From Nitrospinota bacterium (lineage in GTDB: Bacteria > Nitrospinota_A > UBA7883 > JACRLM01): DNA of 64,000 nt. The stretch's first letter is position 1, and each line of letters begins with the position of its first letter. Below, in pieces: positions 26,140 to 34,931 of this stretch. A model generated the notes under the pieces. That model was given only the letters and a program-made list of their open reading frames with translations. It was not told the origin of the DNA and searched no databases. Both the position numbers and the translations under genes were made by a program. Where the stretch lies: NCBI GenBank assembly GCA_016208975.1, contig JACQXA010000004.1, positions 1,949,941-2,013,940 of the forward strand. The letters run 5' to 3'.

Positions 26140-26640
26140 TCATTTCAACCCTATCCTGTGCCCGCATCGGGATACAACCGTAACGGCCCCCGCTTTATCC
26201 AGAAGGCCCATGGCCACCCGGAAACGGTTCGGCCCGATAACAGCCCCGCAAAGCGGGCATTGCGCCGTTTCACCAGCGGAGACAGCCATTATCGTTTCGG
26301 CCTCTTTATGCCCTTCCCAGCCTATAATGTCGCCCCGGATTTTAACCGCCATCCCCGGCCCATACCGCCGCCGGGTTTCCGCCGGTGGTTTTCCGCCCCT
26401 ATATATGTCCCGGGCGGTAAGCGTAAACTCGACCCCGGCGCCGCTTTCCACTTCCGCCATATCCATGATGGGTGGCGCCAGGAAAACCTTTATAAAAAGG
26501 TCCCGCCAGGTTTTGCCCCCGCTGTCTGGCAAAAGCGCCGCTCCGTCATATATAAAACTCCCCCCGGTCTTTATGGATTCACGGCCAGCCTGGTTTATCA
26601 CCGTCAGGCCCATGTAAACTATCTTCCGCTCCACAGGCAT
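26140..26640 (-). CDS. Hypothetical protein with a C-terminal CxxC/CH metal-type motif
   Basis: A 166-residue protein between purE and the DHH gene, spaced by 26 and 19 bases, so probably in their operon. Mixed alpha/beta sequence occupies about 1-120. The C-terminus has AQCPLCGAVIG and later SRCGHRIGL, together a plausible zinc site (two Cys, then Cys-x-His). I do not recognise a family. The opposite strand has an open frame here, but spacing and same-strand neighbours favour this reading. Confidence 0.55.
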   Translation of the reverse strand: MPVERKIVYMGLTVINQAGRESIKTGGSFIYDGAALLPDSGGKTWRDLFIKVFLAPPIMDMAEVESGAGVEFTLTARDIYRGGKPPAETRRRYGPGMAVKIRGDIIGWEGHKEAETIMAVSAGETAQCPLCGAVIGPNRFRVAMGLLDKAGAVTVVSRCGHRIGLK

Positions 26641-26666
26641 AGCCGCAATCCCGGTCGGATGGATAC

Positions 26667-27167
26667 CTATTTACCCGTCCTTTGTTTCTGAACGCGCCCG
26701 TCGGCCTCTTCCACCTCGGCGGCGATTTTTACCCGATAAGCCTCAAGCTTTTTGCGCAGACGTTTGTTGGACAACGCCATGATTCGAACGGCCAGCAATG
26801 CCGCGTTCTTTCCCCCGGCTTTGCCTATGGATACCGTGGCCACGGGCACCCCGCCTGGCATGTTTACCGTGGACATCAGCGCGTCCATCCCGTTCAGCGC
26901 CCCGCCGCCCATGGGAATGCCTATAACCGGAAGAACGGTTTCCGCCGACACCACCCCCGCCAGATGGGCAGACATGCCAGCCCCGGCGATGATAACCTTT
27001 GCCCCCTCGGCCTCCGCCCGTTTAACCAGCGCCCGTGTCTTTTCCGGAGTCCTGTGGGCGGAGCAGATGTGAAGCTCATAGGTGACGCCCATTTCGTTCA
27101 AAACTTTTTCGGACTCCACGGCCGTATCCATGTCCGACTCGCTTCCAATCAGTATCAGAACGTCCAT
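26667..27167 (-). CDS. purE: N5-carboxyaminoimidazole ribonucleotide mutase
   Basis: A 166-residue class I PurE. It interconverts N5-CAIR and CAIR in purine synthesis. Seen are GSESDMD near the N-terminus, the catalytic histidine in CSAHRTP (about 45), AGAGMSAHLAGV, and the loop GIPMGGGALNGMDALMS. The length and motifs fit well. A partner purK is not next to it. It lies 31 bases downstream of the GlcD-like gene and upstream of a Cys-motif protein and a DHH phosphoesterase on the same strand. Confidence 0.95.
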   Translation of the reverse strand: MDVLILIGSESDMDTAVESEKVLNEMGVTYELHICSAHRTPEKTRALVKRAEAEGAKVIIAGAGMSAHLAGVVSAETVLPVIGIPMGGGALNGMDALMSTVNMPGGVPVATVSIGKAGGKNAALLAVRIMALSNKRLRKKLEAYRVKIAAEVEEADGRVQKQRTGK

Positions 27168-27198
27168 AGCCCCTTTTCCGCCCTCTGTTTTTTATGGC

Positions 27199-28644
27199 TC
27201 ATCCGTGCAAGGCTGTCATCGCCAGCGGCGTTTCGTCCGGCACGATCTTTCCCGGATTCAAGATGTTATTGGGGTCGAAAGCCGTTTTTATCCGTTTGGT
27301 CAAATCAATGCCTATCCGGCCTATCTCCTGCTCTATGTACGGGGCCTTGGATATGCCCACCCCATGCTCGCCGGACAGGGTGCCCTCCAGCTCCAGGCAG
27401 ATGCGGAACACGTCGTCTATGGCCTTCTTGGCCCGTTCGTACTCCGTCTTGTCACGCTTGTCGGTCATAACGTTCACGTGGATGTTCCCATCCCCGGCGT
27501 GGCCGAAGTTGATGATGGGCATGCCTATTTTCTCCGACAGGGCCGCCAGACGCGTCATAAGGTCTGGTATGCGGGAGCGGGGAACGGTGACATCCTCGTT
27601 TATCTTAGAGGGGCGCACCCGCAGGATGGCCGGGGATATGGAGCGGCGCACCTTCCATAGCGTCTCCCGCTCCTCCTCGTTCTTGGCCACCTGTATCCTT
27701 ACGGCGCCATTCTCGCCACAAATGTTCTGTATCCGCGCCAGGTCGCTTTCGGCGGCGGCGGCCGTTCCATCGGTCTCTATGAGCAAAATGGCCGCCGCGT
27801 CGGTGGGCAGGCCAGCGTGCAGATAATCCTCCACCGCCGCCACGGCGCTCTTGTCCATAAACTCCAGGGTGGTGGGAATTACCTTTGCCCGGATAACGGC
27901 GGACACGGTCTTGGCCGCCGAGTCCACCGTGGGGAATATGGCCAGCATGGTGCGGGCGGTCTCCGGTTTGGGCAATAGGCGCAGGCGTATCTTGGTTATC
28001 ACGCCCAACGTGCCTTCCGAACCCACCATCAGCCTTGTTAAGTCGTATCCCACCACGCTTTTGACGGTCTTGGCGCCGGTGTTGATTATCTCCCCCGTTG
28101 GAAGAACAACCTCCAGCCCCAGAACGTAGTCTCGCGTTACGCCGTATTTTACCGCCCTCGGGCCGCCCGCGCCCATTGCCACGTTGCCGCCGAGGGTGGA
28201 CATTTTAAGCGAGGCCGGGTCCGGCGGGTAGAACAGCCCCTGGGCCTCCACGGCTTTCTGGAATTTCTCCGTCACCAGCCCCGGCTCCACCACGGCGGTG
28301 AGGTTATCAGTGTCTATCTCAAGTATGCGGTTCATCCTGGTCATTACCATTTCCACACCATAATGGGTGGGAATGGCCGCCCCAACAAAACCGGAGCCCG
28401 CGCCCCTGGGAGTGACGGGGAAACGATGCTGGTTGGCCAGTTTTAGAACCGCGCTCACCTGCTCGGGTGTGCGGGGGAATATGGCGATTTCGGGTTTCCT
28501 TTCCTCCCCTGTGGCGTCGTAACCGTACACCATCAGGTCTTCCGGGGCGTCGGTGACATCCTCCGGCGGGAAAAGGCCCTTGATTGTCCGCTTTACTTCC
28601 GGATCCATCATAACCTTAACCTGTGAATCGTTATAGGGTTTCAT
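27199..28644 (-). CDS. FAD-linked oxidase, GlcD-like (glycolate/lactate dehydrogenase family)
   Basis: A 481-residue cytoplasmic flavoenzyme. The FAD-binding type-4 (PCMH) domain occupies about 45-225, with VTPRGAGSGFVGAA and the flavin-contact region STLGGNVAMGAGGPRAVKYG. The FAD-oxidase C-terminal domain occupies about 230-470, with INFGHAGDGNIHVNV and GEHGVG before the end. It oxidises a 2-hydroxy acid such as glycolate or D-lactate. GlcE and the iron-sulfur GlcF partner are absent from the neighbourhood, so it may act alone as a D-lactate dehydrogenase-type enzyme. The substrate is unproven. Confidence 0.9.
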   Translation of the reverse strand: MKPYNDSQVKVMMDPEVKRTIKGLFPPEDVTDAPEDLMVYGYDATGEERKPEIAIFPRTPEQVSAVLKLANQHRFPVTPRGAGSGFVGAAIPTHYGVEMVMTRMNRILEIDTDNLTAVVEPGLVTEKFQKAVEAQGLFYPPDPASLKMSTLGGNVAMGAGGPRAVKYGVTRDYVLGLEVVLPTGEIINTGAKTVKSVVGYDLTRLMVGSEGTLGVITKIRLRLLPKPETARTMLAIFPTVDSAAKTVSAVIRAKVIPTTLEFMDKSAVAAVEDYLHAGLPTDAAAILLIETDGTAAAAESDLARIQNICGENGAVRIQVAKNEEERETLWKVRRSISPAILRVRPSKINEDVTVPRSRIPDLMTRLAALSEKIGMPIINFGHAGDGNIHVNVMTDKRDKTEYERAKKAIDDVFRICLELEGTLSGEHGVGISKAPYIEQEIGRIGIDLTKRIKTAFDPNNILNPGKIVPDETPLAMTALHG

Positions 28645-28695
28645 GATACCACGGGGTTGGGCTTTTCCGTTACAATCCCGACGGGCTTTCCGTCT

Positions 28696-29844
28696 TCACC
28701 AACTCGCCAATCCGGCGCGCCGCAGGGCTTTAGCGCCCATAACCTTCCATAGTGGCCAGCGCCCCTTGCCCGGCAGGCGGAAAATGTAATCGTCTTTCAT
28801 TCGTGTGACGTTTAACACTCCCTTCATGCCGGTGGCGTGGGCGGGCAATGTTGTTCCCCAATAAAGCCCTTTAAAACCTTCGTGGGCCGCTATCCGTGCC
28901 GCCGCCGCCCCGCCAACACCGAAAGGAAAACAAAGATGGTCCACCCGATGCCCCGGCAGTCGCTCTTCAATATCCCGCTTAGACCTTGAAAGGTTGTGAC
29001 GGATGCTTTCGTCCCGCTCTTCGGGCGTTTCCAACTGGAATTTATAGCCCTTGACGGCCTCCGAGTGGATCGTCGTCAATTCCCGCTCCCAGCCGGATCT
29101 GTTAAAAAAAGCGGAGCCTCCGTTATCGGCCACATGCTTTTCCAAAGCGTGGCGGACCTGGGGCGGTTCAAATGAGCGCAAACAGTCCGACAGGCGCGAT
29201 TCCATGGAATAAAACGGCGCGCCAAGCCCATATTTGCGTGAGTAATCGTCCCCATCCTCTTCCCGCAATACAGGGAGGTCTATATAAATCCATCTATCCC
29301 TGATCTGGGGCGAGTAAAAACACTCCACCCTGTCCGACACGAAGACCATGAAATGGTAAAGAGAGTGGCTCTGGAAATCTAAACTGTCCCGCATTGCGGT
29401 TATCTCCGGCCAGGTGGCCAGAGGTTCGCCGCCGGTATCGCTCAAAGAGTTTGTGGGTTTCCTGGGCTCTTTTGCTTCTTTTATCTCTCCGGGCAGGATG
29501 AAAGCCACGGCCTTCATCCGCCGCGTCATCAACGCCGGGTAAGCCACGTTCCAGAGGGACGCCCGCCCGTCGTCGAAAGTCAGCATCACATGGCGGCCCG
29601 TGGGGCTTTTCCCTTCCATGGCAAGGTATTCGTCCGCCGTAACCGTTTGATACCCGTTGTCCGCCAGGTATATAAGCTGGGCCATGAATTTTTCCGGCTC
29701 CACGTCGTGGAATGAAAAAACCGGGATATTTTCCAGCCCCCCGTTTTTATCTCCGGTCACAAAGCCCGGGTATGTCCCGCGCCGGAAATTCCTTAACTCT
29801 GCGGCGATCTGAACCCAATGGTTTTTCGGCTCGAAGATGTTCAT
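28696..29844 (-). CDS. Polysaccharide deacetylase (NodB/CE4) family protein
   Basis: A 382-residue protein. The CE4 motifs are visible: FSFHDVEPE, then MLTFDDGRAS (catalytic and metal Asp pair), and SHSLYH (the HxxxH metal motif). It probably removes N-acetyl groups from a glycan or modifies a lipid-linked sugar. No clear signal peptide is seen, so it may act in the cytoplasm or on the inner membrane face. The end of the methyltransferase gene overlaps its start by one base (TGATG), and a GT2 gene lies upstream of that. The three genes form a compact glycan cassette. Confidence 0.85.
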   Translation of the reverse strand: MNIFEPKNHWVQIAAELRNFRRGTYPGFVTGDKNGGLENIPVFSFHDVEPEKFMAQLIYLADNGYQTVTADEYLAMEGKSPTGRHVMLTFDDGRASLWNVAYPALMTRRMKAVAFILPGEIKEAKEPRKPTNSLSDTGGEPLATWPEITAMRDSLDFQSHSLYHFMVFVSDRVECFYSPQIRDRWIYIDLPVLREEDGDDYSRKYGLGAPFYSMESRLSDCLRSFEPPQVRHALEKHVADNGGSAFFNRSGWERELTTIHSEAVKGYKFQLETPEERDESIRHNLSRSKRDIEERLPGHRVDHLCFPFGVGGAAAARIAAHEGFKGLYWGTTLPAHATGMKGVLNVTRMKDDYIFRLPGKGRWPLWKVMGAKALRRAGLASW

Positions 29845-30494
29845 CAGTCTTTCCGGATCAGCGTTATCCGGTACATGGGGTATGTCTGGTCGTAAACTTT
29901 CGTGAATCCCGGCGAGCTTATGAACAGCTCGTGGATGGTTTTGGCCCCGAACTTTTTCATGGGCACGCCGGAATCATCGTCGCCCAAAGCCCTGGCATGA
30001 CATAAAAGTAGCGCCCCGCCCGGGTTTAACAGGTCTGAAATCCGCTCCACCACCAACGGCAGTTGGGCCAGTTCAAAATAATAAAGCACCTCGGAGCAGG
30101 CGATAAGGTCGAACTTCTCGCCGAAATCGCAGGTTAAGATGTCCGCCACTTTGAACCGGATATTCGGCGCGTGGGCGAACCGTTCCCGCGCGCGGTTTAC
30201 CACCAGCCCCGAGATGTCCACCCCCAAAGCGCGGGCCGATATTTTCGCCAGCGGCTCGGTGAGAAACCCCTCGCCGCAACCTATCTCCAGCGCGCTCTTT
30301 ACATGCCCGACAGGTTTTATGGCCTCAAGGGTCCTTTGTAGCTTATCCCTCTCAAATTCGGACTTCTCCACATTGTATGGGTCGGCCGTCAGGTATCGCC
30401 AGTTGAAGTACAGTTTCACGAAAAGCCGGTTCTCGGTAAGGAACCGCTTGATGGCCGGGGTGTTGGCTATCTTGTGTAAAATGGTAAAAGGCAT
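29844..30494 (-). CDS. SAM-dependent methyltransferase, NodS-like class I
   Basis: About 216 residues with a Rossmann-type methyltransferase fold. Motif I is ALEIGCGEGFLTEPL (about 58-72). The acidic end of beta-2 is GVDISG, and FDLIACSEVLYYFE corresponds to motif IV, which contacts substrate in NodS-type enzymes. The ATG at 30494 is preferred; a GTG at 30500 directly abuts the GT2 stop. It overlaps the NodB-like gene by one base. In rhizobia NodS methylates a glucosamine nitrogen after NodB deacetylates it, so the pairing is suggestive of amino-sugar methylation. That role is an inference. Confidence 0.82.
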   Translation of the reverse strand: MPFTILHKIANTPAIKRFLTENRLFVKLYFNWRYLTADPYNVEKSEFERDKLQRTLEAIKPVGHVKSALEIGCGEGFLTEPLAKISARALGVDISGLVVNRARERFAHAPNIRFKVADILTCDFGEKFDLIACSEVLYYFELAQLPLVVERISDLLNPGGALLLCHARALGDDDSGVPMKKFGAKTIHELFISSPGFTKVYDQTYPMYRITLIRKD

Positions 30495-30500
30495 AACCAC

Positions 30501-31568
30501 CTATTTCGTCAAAAAAGGGGATACCACCCGCCAGTAGGCGTCCAGGAACCCCTCGAAAAGTTTTTTGGCCTTTGGAAGGATCCCGCCCCCTAGCCGCGAT
30601 GGGAACATGAATATTTCTCCCGAGGTTAAAAGCTCCTTGTCCGGCCGTTTTTTAATGGACAGCGTGGCGCGGCGCTTCTCCATTATCCCGCCGAAACTTT
30701 TCAATATCATCCCCACCCCTCTGGCCCATTCCATGCCTGCGCCTTTTGCGGCGAGGAAAGTGAAATTGGCCGCCTCGAAGATAAAGAGCGCTGGGGCCAG
30801 AAGGACAAACGAGCGGGAGGCGTAGTTTTTCAGCATGAAATCCAGTCTTCCGCGCACCTGGTAGCGAAGCCTTTTCGGGTTCCGGCCGGGTTTTTCTATA
30901 TGGTATATCCGCGCCGATGGAACCTGTATCACGTCCCGGCCTGAAGCTGACACCCGGTACGTGTACTCCCCGTCGTCGTACCCGAAATAAAAGTCCTCGT
31001 CGAACATGCCCACGGCCTCTGCCACCGTTTTCTTAGTGAGCATTATGCCGCCGGACCCGCAAACCGAAAGGCGGTTGGCCATATCCAGCCCCGCGGGGAT
31101 TTTCTGGCGCCGCAATGGTATTACGCCGAAACAGGCGAAATGGAGCGCCGCGCCGTTGGAGTAGATCCTGTCCCGCTCCACCGCGTCCAGAACCATGGGG
31201 GTGGCCACGCCCGCGTTATCGTCCGCCAGCAGAGACTGCGCCAGCAATTGAAGGCAGTTTTTCTCCAGCGTGATGTCGTTATCGGTAATGAAGACGATTT
31301 CGTTCTTCGCCTCGCGCAGGGCCCGGTTGCGGGCGGCGTTGGGCCCCTGGTTCCGCTCCTGTATGAAGACGCGGGCCTGTGGGAACCGGTTTTTAATCAT
31401 ATCCGGCGAGTTGTCGGTGGAGCAATCGTCCACCACCACCACGTCCAGCGAAGGGTAGCCAGAGTTGAAGATGGACTCCAGCGTATCAAGGACGCATCCC
31501 GCGCCATTATAGTTTATTACCCCCACAGACATGGGGGGTAGCGCCCCGGCCCCGGTTGAGAAGTTCAT
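30501..31568 (-). CDS. Glycosyltransferase family 2
   Basis: A 355-residue protein. The GT-A fold begins with SVGVINYNG and contains VVVDDCSTDNS, then FITDNDITLE for the DxD-like metal site. A further conserved region is GGIMLTKKTVAEAVGMFDEDFYFGYDD. The C-terminal part (about 230-300) is a more hydrophobic and basic segment that may dock on the membrane. It transfers sugar from a nucleotide-sugar to an unknown acceptor. It is first in the overlapping GT2, methyltransferase and deacetylase set, supporting synthesis of a modified surface glycan. Confidence 0.9.
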   Translation of the reverse strand: MNFSTGAGALPPMSVGVINYNGAGCVLDTLESIFNSGYPSLDVVVVDDCSTDNSPDMIKNRFPQARVFIQERNQGPNAARNRALREAKNEIVFITDNDITLEKNCLQLLAQSLLADDNAGVATPMVLDAVERDRIYSNGAALHFACFGVIPLRRQKIPAGLDMANRLSVCGSGGIMLTKKTVAEAVGMFDEDFYFGYDDGEYTYRVSASGRDVIQVPSARIYHIEKPGRNPKRLRYQVRGRLDFMLKNYASRSFVLLAPALFIFEAANFTFLAAKGAGMEWARGVGMILKSFGGIMEKRRATLSIKKRPDKELLTSGEIFMFPSRLGGGILPKAKKLFEGFLDAYWRVVSPFLTK

Positions 31569-31660
31569 TTCAAATGATCAGCCTTGAAGACCCATATCCC
31601 GGTATTCTATCCGGAAATTCGCGGCCATTGGCGGCTAAAGAGCTTTGCGGGCGGCGGCGC

Positions 31661-32989
31661 TTACCACACCGACATGGCCGTGGACATGCCGGTTCTGGCC
31701 GTAGGGGTCGTGCAGGTCCGGGAACTGTCCACCTTGTACAACGCCACCACCGCGTCTATCTCCGCTCCGGCGGTCTGATAACAAGTTGGGGATTCCTTAT
31801 CCAGAACCTTAATATACTTCGCAAACTGCAGTCCCGCCGCGCCCAAGTCGAAATCGCAATGGCCAAAGCCGTATTCTTCGCCCGGGAAACTGTAGCCGCA
31901 ATAGCTCCAGCCCAGCGAATACCACGGCCCAGCCTCCGATTGGGCGGCGAACACCTCTATGGGCTCCTGCGACCAATATTGATATACGCGCACGTCATAG
32001 CCGCCGCCGTTCCAAATGGTGGAGCCCATCTCGAAGATCATGGTCCCGCCGATGTCCATGGAAATGAAACCGTAACCTGGATTGTCCTGGTCCACAAAGC
32101 CTGCGGCGTTCGGGGCGCCAAGGGCCTGGTTGGGATCTGTGCGCAGGAGCTGGTCGCAGTTGTAGTCATGGGTCCAGTCCACCACCCATGCGGCGTAACT
32201 GCCACCGGAGCCCAGCTCGCAAAAGTCCCTCACGGTGAAAGAATATACTTGCGACCATTCTTGGGCCACGCCGTTTACAACCGCCCGGGCGCGCCAGAAA
32301 TAGGAAGTGTTATTCAGCAGGCCGGGGGTTCCTGCGTCCGCCGATGTGGCGGGGATTGAAACATCCACGTATGTGTAAGTATCTTCGCCGTTCTGGGCCG
32401 CTCCATAGGCGTTCGTTATGGGCGCGGTAAGGGCCGCGTCGTAAAAAAGCTCAAAATCGTATGAGATAGAGGCGTCACCCTGGGTATATACGTTCTTCAC
32501 CGCAAGCCTGGGGTAAGCCGCGTTGTTCAGGTTCAGATAACCGCCACTCCTGGGCGCGATGGCGTTCATGGCCCCATCCCGCTGGACATATAGAGGCATA
32601 AGGTCCGATTCGGACGTGGAAGTGTTCGAGCCGGAGGTGAATACGCCGGTCCATTTCCAATAATAAGAGCGGTTGGATTCTAAAATAAGCCCCGAGGCCC
32701 AAGTGGCAACCCCGGCGCCATCCTCGGCCAGTTCCGGGCTTTGCGCCAGAAGCGTGGTCATGGCCCCATCGGTATAAATATAGATGGTGTATGTTCCTGG
32801 AGATTTGGTGGCTTTGGTGTTGGTAAGCTGGATAACAAGCTCGCTTCCAGATGCCATAACGGCGCTTGCGGCGGGGACTGATGTGACAGAGCCGGTAGAG
32901 CCGGAACCTCCAGAGCCGCCACCGCCTCCGCATGAGGTTGTAAGGGAGAAAACAGCCACTGCCGCCAGAAAACGAAAAAATCGCCGCAT
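31661..32989 (-). CDS. Surface lipoprotein with FN3-like and coagulation-factor-like domains
   Basis: The ATG at 32989 gives MRRFFRFLAAV and a lipobox SLTTSC followed by a Gly-rich linker (about 20-30), typical of exported lipoproteins. A GTG at 33004 would add five residues. Beta-rich regions occupy about 40-240 and end in an FN3-like strand near NNTSYFWRARAVVNG. The last third (about 250-430) has ALGAPNAAGF, a pattern of bacterial cell-surface domains, and cysteines that may pair. The function is probably adhesion or scaffold. No export partner is adjacent. It is 92 bases upstream of the GT2 gene on the same strand. Confidence 0.75.
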   Translation of the reverse strand: MRRFFRFLAAVAVFSLTTSCGGGGGSGGSGSTGSVTSVPAASAVMASGSELVIQLTNTKATKSPGTYTIYIYTDGAMTTLLAQSPELAEDGAGVATWASGLILESNRSYYWKWTGVFTSGSNTSTSESDLMPLYVQRDGAMNAIAPRSGGYLNLNNAAYPRLAVKNVYTQGDASISYDFELFYDAALTAPITNAYGAAQNGEDTYTYVDVSIPATSADAGTPGLLNNTSYFWRARAVVNGVAQEWSQVYSFTVRDFCELGSGGSYAAWVVDWTHDYNCDQLLRTDPNQALGAPNAAGFVDQDNPGYGFISMDIGGTMIFEMGSTIWNGGGYDVRVYQYWSQEPIEVFAAQSEAGPWYSLGWSYCGYSFPGEEYGFGHCDFDLGAAGLQFAKYIKVLDKESPTCYQTAGAEIDAVVALYKVDSSRTCTTPTARTGMSTAMSVW

Positions 32990-33004
32990 GTCGTTAAATG
33001 TCAC

Positions 33005-33345
33005 AATAGTAGAGCCGCTGGAATATCGCCAGGTGTTCTAAAATTAAGCCCGAATTTCACCGCTATGAAAGGGATAACGGTGAATACCATCCCCGCCTTT
33101 TAAGGCAACAAAGGCTAGAAATATACCGGGTTATTCAAGGTTTCGTCAATAATTATCATGGGTTGCGCATTTTTTTGAGGCGGTTCGGGGGAAAATCCCT
33201 GTTCCGGAGGTAAGGACATTAAATTAACGGCTCAACTGAAATTGACGGCTATTCCACCCCAATGTGTTAAAATCCTAACCCTTACGGGAAACATATGCCC
33301 TTCCGTGGCTTACGTCGGGGCGCCGTTTTAACGAGGCTATACTGG
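33005..33345. other. Divergent intergenic region, no gene
   Basis: The 341 bases between the minus-strand lipoprotein and the plus-strand OadB gene hold no convincing coding region or RNA gene. A weak sigma-70-like pair for the plus strand is TTGACG at 33242-33247 and TTAAAA at 33267-33272, 19 bases apart. A short palindrome, CCTTTTAAGG, lies near 33100. Other structure was not recognised. Confidence 0.6.
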
Positions 33346-34560
33346 ATGGAAACAATCGCCCTTTCGGACGGGTTCAACAAGATATTTTCGCTCACCGGTT
33401 TATATGGGCTTACCACGGGCAACGTGGTAATGATCGGTGTCTCGCTGGTACTGATGTACCTTGCCATAAAGAAAAACTTCGAGCCGCTTCTTCTACTACC
33501 TATCGGGTTTGGATGCCTGATGGCCAACATGCCGATGGGGAACATGGCCTCTGGCGATGAAGGAGGGCTTCTATATTTCTTCTATCAGGGTGTAAAGCAC
33601 GAGATTTGGCCGCCGCTGATTTTCCTGGGCGTAGGGGCGCTTACCGATTTCGGCCCGTTGCTGGCCAACCCCTCTACCCTTATCCTTGGCGCGGCGGCGC
33701 AGATAGGGGTCTATATCACTCTGGTAATGGCGGTGGTCATCGGTTTCTCCGTTAAAGAGGCGGCGGCCATAGGCATTATAGGCGGGGCCGATGGGCCCAC
33801 GGCCATTTACCTCACCAACAAGCTGGCGCCGGAGCTTTTGGGTCCGATAGCCGTGGCGGCCTATTCCTACATGTCACTGGTCCCTATCATCCAGCCTCCC
33901 ATAATGAGGTGGCTTACCACCGAAAAAGAGCGGAAGATACGCATGGAGCAGTTAAAGCCTGTAAGCCGCGAGGTGAAGATAATATTCCCCATCGTCACCA
34001 CCATAATATGCTCGTTACTGCTTCCTGCGGCGGCTCCGTTAATAGGCATGCTGATGCTGGGGAACCTTTTCCGCGAATGCGGTGTCACAAAAAGGCTCCA
34101 TGAGACTTCGGAGACCCATCTAATCAATGTGGTCACTATCCTCCTGGCGATGGCGGTGGGGTCTTCCATGACGGCGGAATCGTTCCTGCGGCTGGAGACC
34201 ATAAAGATTATAATCCTGGGTCTTTTCGCTTTCGCCACAGCCACGGCAGGGGGCGTTCTTATAGGCAAGCTGATGAGCAAACTGTCCGGAGGGAAAATAA
34301 ACCCGCTAATCGGGTCGGCGGGGGTGTCGGCGGTGCCGATGGCCGCCCGGGTGTCGCAAAAGGTGGGACAGGAGGCGGATCCGTATAACTATCTTCTCAT
34401 GCACGCCATGGGGCCAAATGTGGCGGGGGTTATAGGCACGGCGGTGGCGGCGGGGATGATGCTGGCCATGTTCGGCGTCACCGGCGGGCAGGCGCCGGGG
34501 GAGATGGAGGCCATGATTTCAAAAGGGGCGGAATTTGTTCTGTCCATCCTGAGAGGTTGA
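33346..34560 (+). CDS. Sodium-translocating decarboxylase beta subunit (OadB/GcdB-like)
   Basis: About 404 residues of a polytopic membrane protein in the OadB/MmdB/GcdB family, the sodium-pumping subunit of biotin-dependent decarboxylases. Family-like stretches include [29 protein letters not shown] and [19 protein letters not shown] start at the ATG at 33346 ([14 protein letters not shown]), preceded by GAGG at a proper distance; an ATG at 33295 gives an extra 17 residues without family likeness. A gamma-like subunit follows, but no alpha (carboxyltransferase) or biotin-carrier gene is adjacent. The pump may therefore pair with a distant alpha subunit. Confidence 0.93.
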   Translation: METIALSDGFNKIFSLTGLYGLTTGNVVMIGVSLVLMYLAIKKNFEPLLLLPIGFGCLMANMPMGNMASGDEGGLLYFFYQGVKHEIWPPLIFLGVGALTDFGPLLANPSTLILGAAAQIGVYITLVMAVVIGFSVKEAAAIGIIGGADGPTAIYLTNKLAPELLGPIAVAAYSYMSLVPIIQPPIMRWLTTEKERKIRMEQLKPVSREVKIIFPIVTTIICSLLLPAAAPLIGMLMLGNLFRECGVTKRLHETSETHLINVVTILLAMAVGSSMTAESFLRLETIKIIILGLFAFATATAGGVLIGKLMSKLSGGKINPLIGSAGVSAVPMAARVSQKVGQEADPYNYLLMHAMGPNVAGVIGTAVAAGMMLAMFGVTGGQAPGEMEAMISKGAEFVLSILRG

Positions 34561-34566
34561 GGATAA

Positions 34567-34827
34567 ATGATAGAAAACCTTGTTTCTTCACTCTATTTAA
34601 CCGTTATTGGCTTAACTGTAGTGTTCCTTGTGCTGGGATTGCTAATGGCAAGCATCACTGTGTTGAACCGCCTTCTGCCCTATGTGGAGCCCATCGCGAT
34701 GGAGACCCCTTCTTTCGCTATTTCCGCAGTGGACGAGGAAACCGTGGCGGTAATCCATACAGCTTTGGCTACTTATCTGCAACGGGCTCCTGGAAAACTT
34801 ATCATCACCCCGGCGGACAGACAATAA
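34567..34827 (+). CDS. OadG-like gamma subunit of a sodium-pump decarboxylase
   Basis: An 86-residue protein with one N-terminal transmembrane helix (about 8-35, LTVIGLTVVFLVLGLLMA) followed by a soluble tail, the normal layout of OadG. It starts six bases after the beta gene, with GAGG and an ATG at 34567. OadG stabilises the alpha-beta complex. The small size and position make the call, since the family has little conserved sequence. The tail (about 50-80, DEETVAVIHTALATYL) matches the extended variant found in bacteria with beta-gamma pairs. Confidence 0.8.
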   Translation: MIENLVSSLYLTVIGLTVVFLVLGLLMASITVLNRLLPYVEPIAMETPSFAISAVDEETVAVIHTALATYLQRAPGKLIITPADRQ

Positions 34828-34931
34828 ACAGCTCGGTCCTTCGCAGGACATATTTTAGCCATCCGGGAACCTTTTTTCCCCTTCCGGTGTTCTAACAAGC
34901 ATAGCCAAAATCTTTTTGGCAAGGAGGGTAT

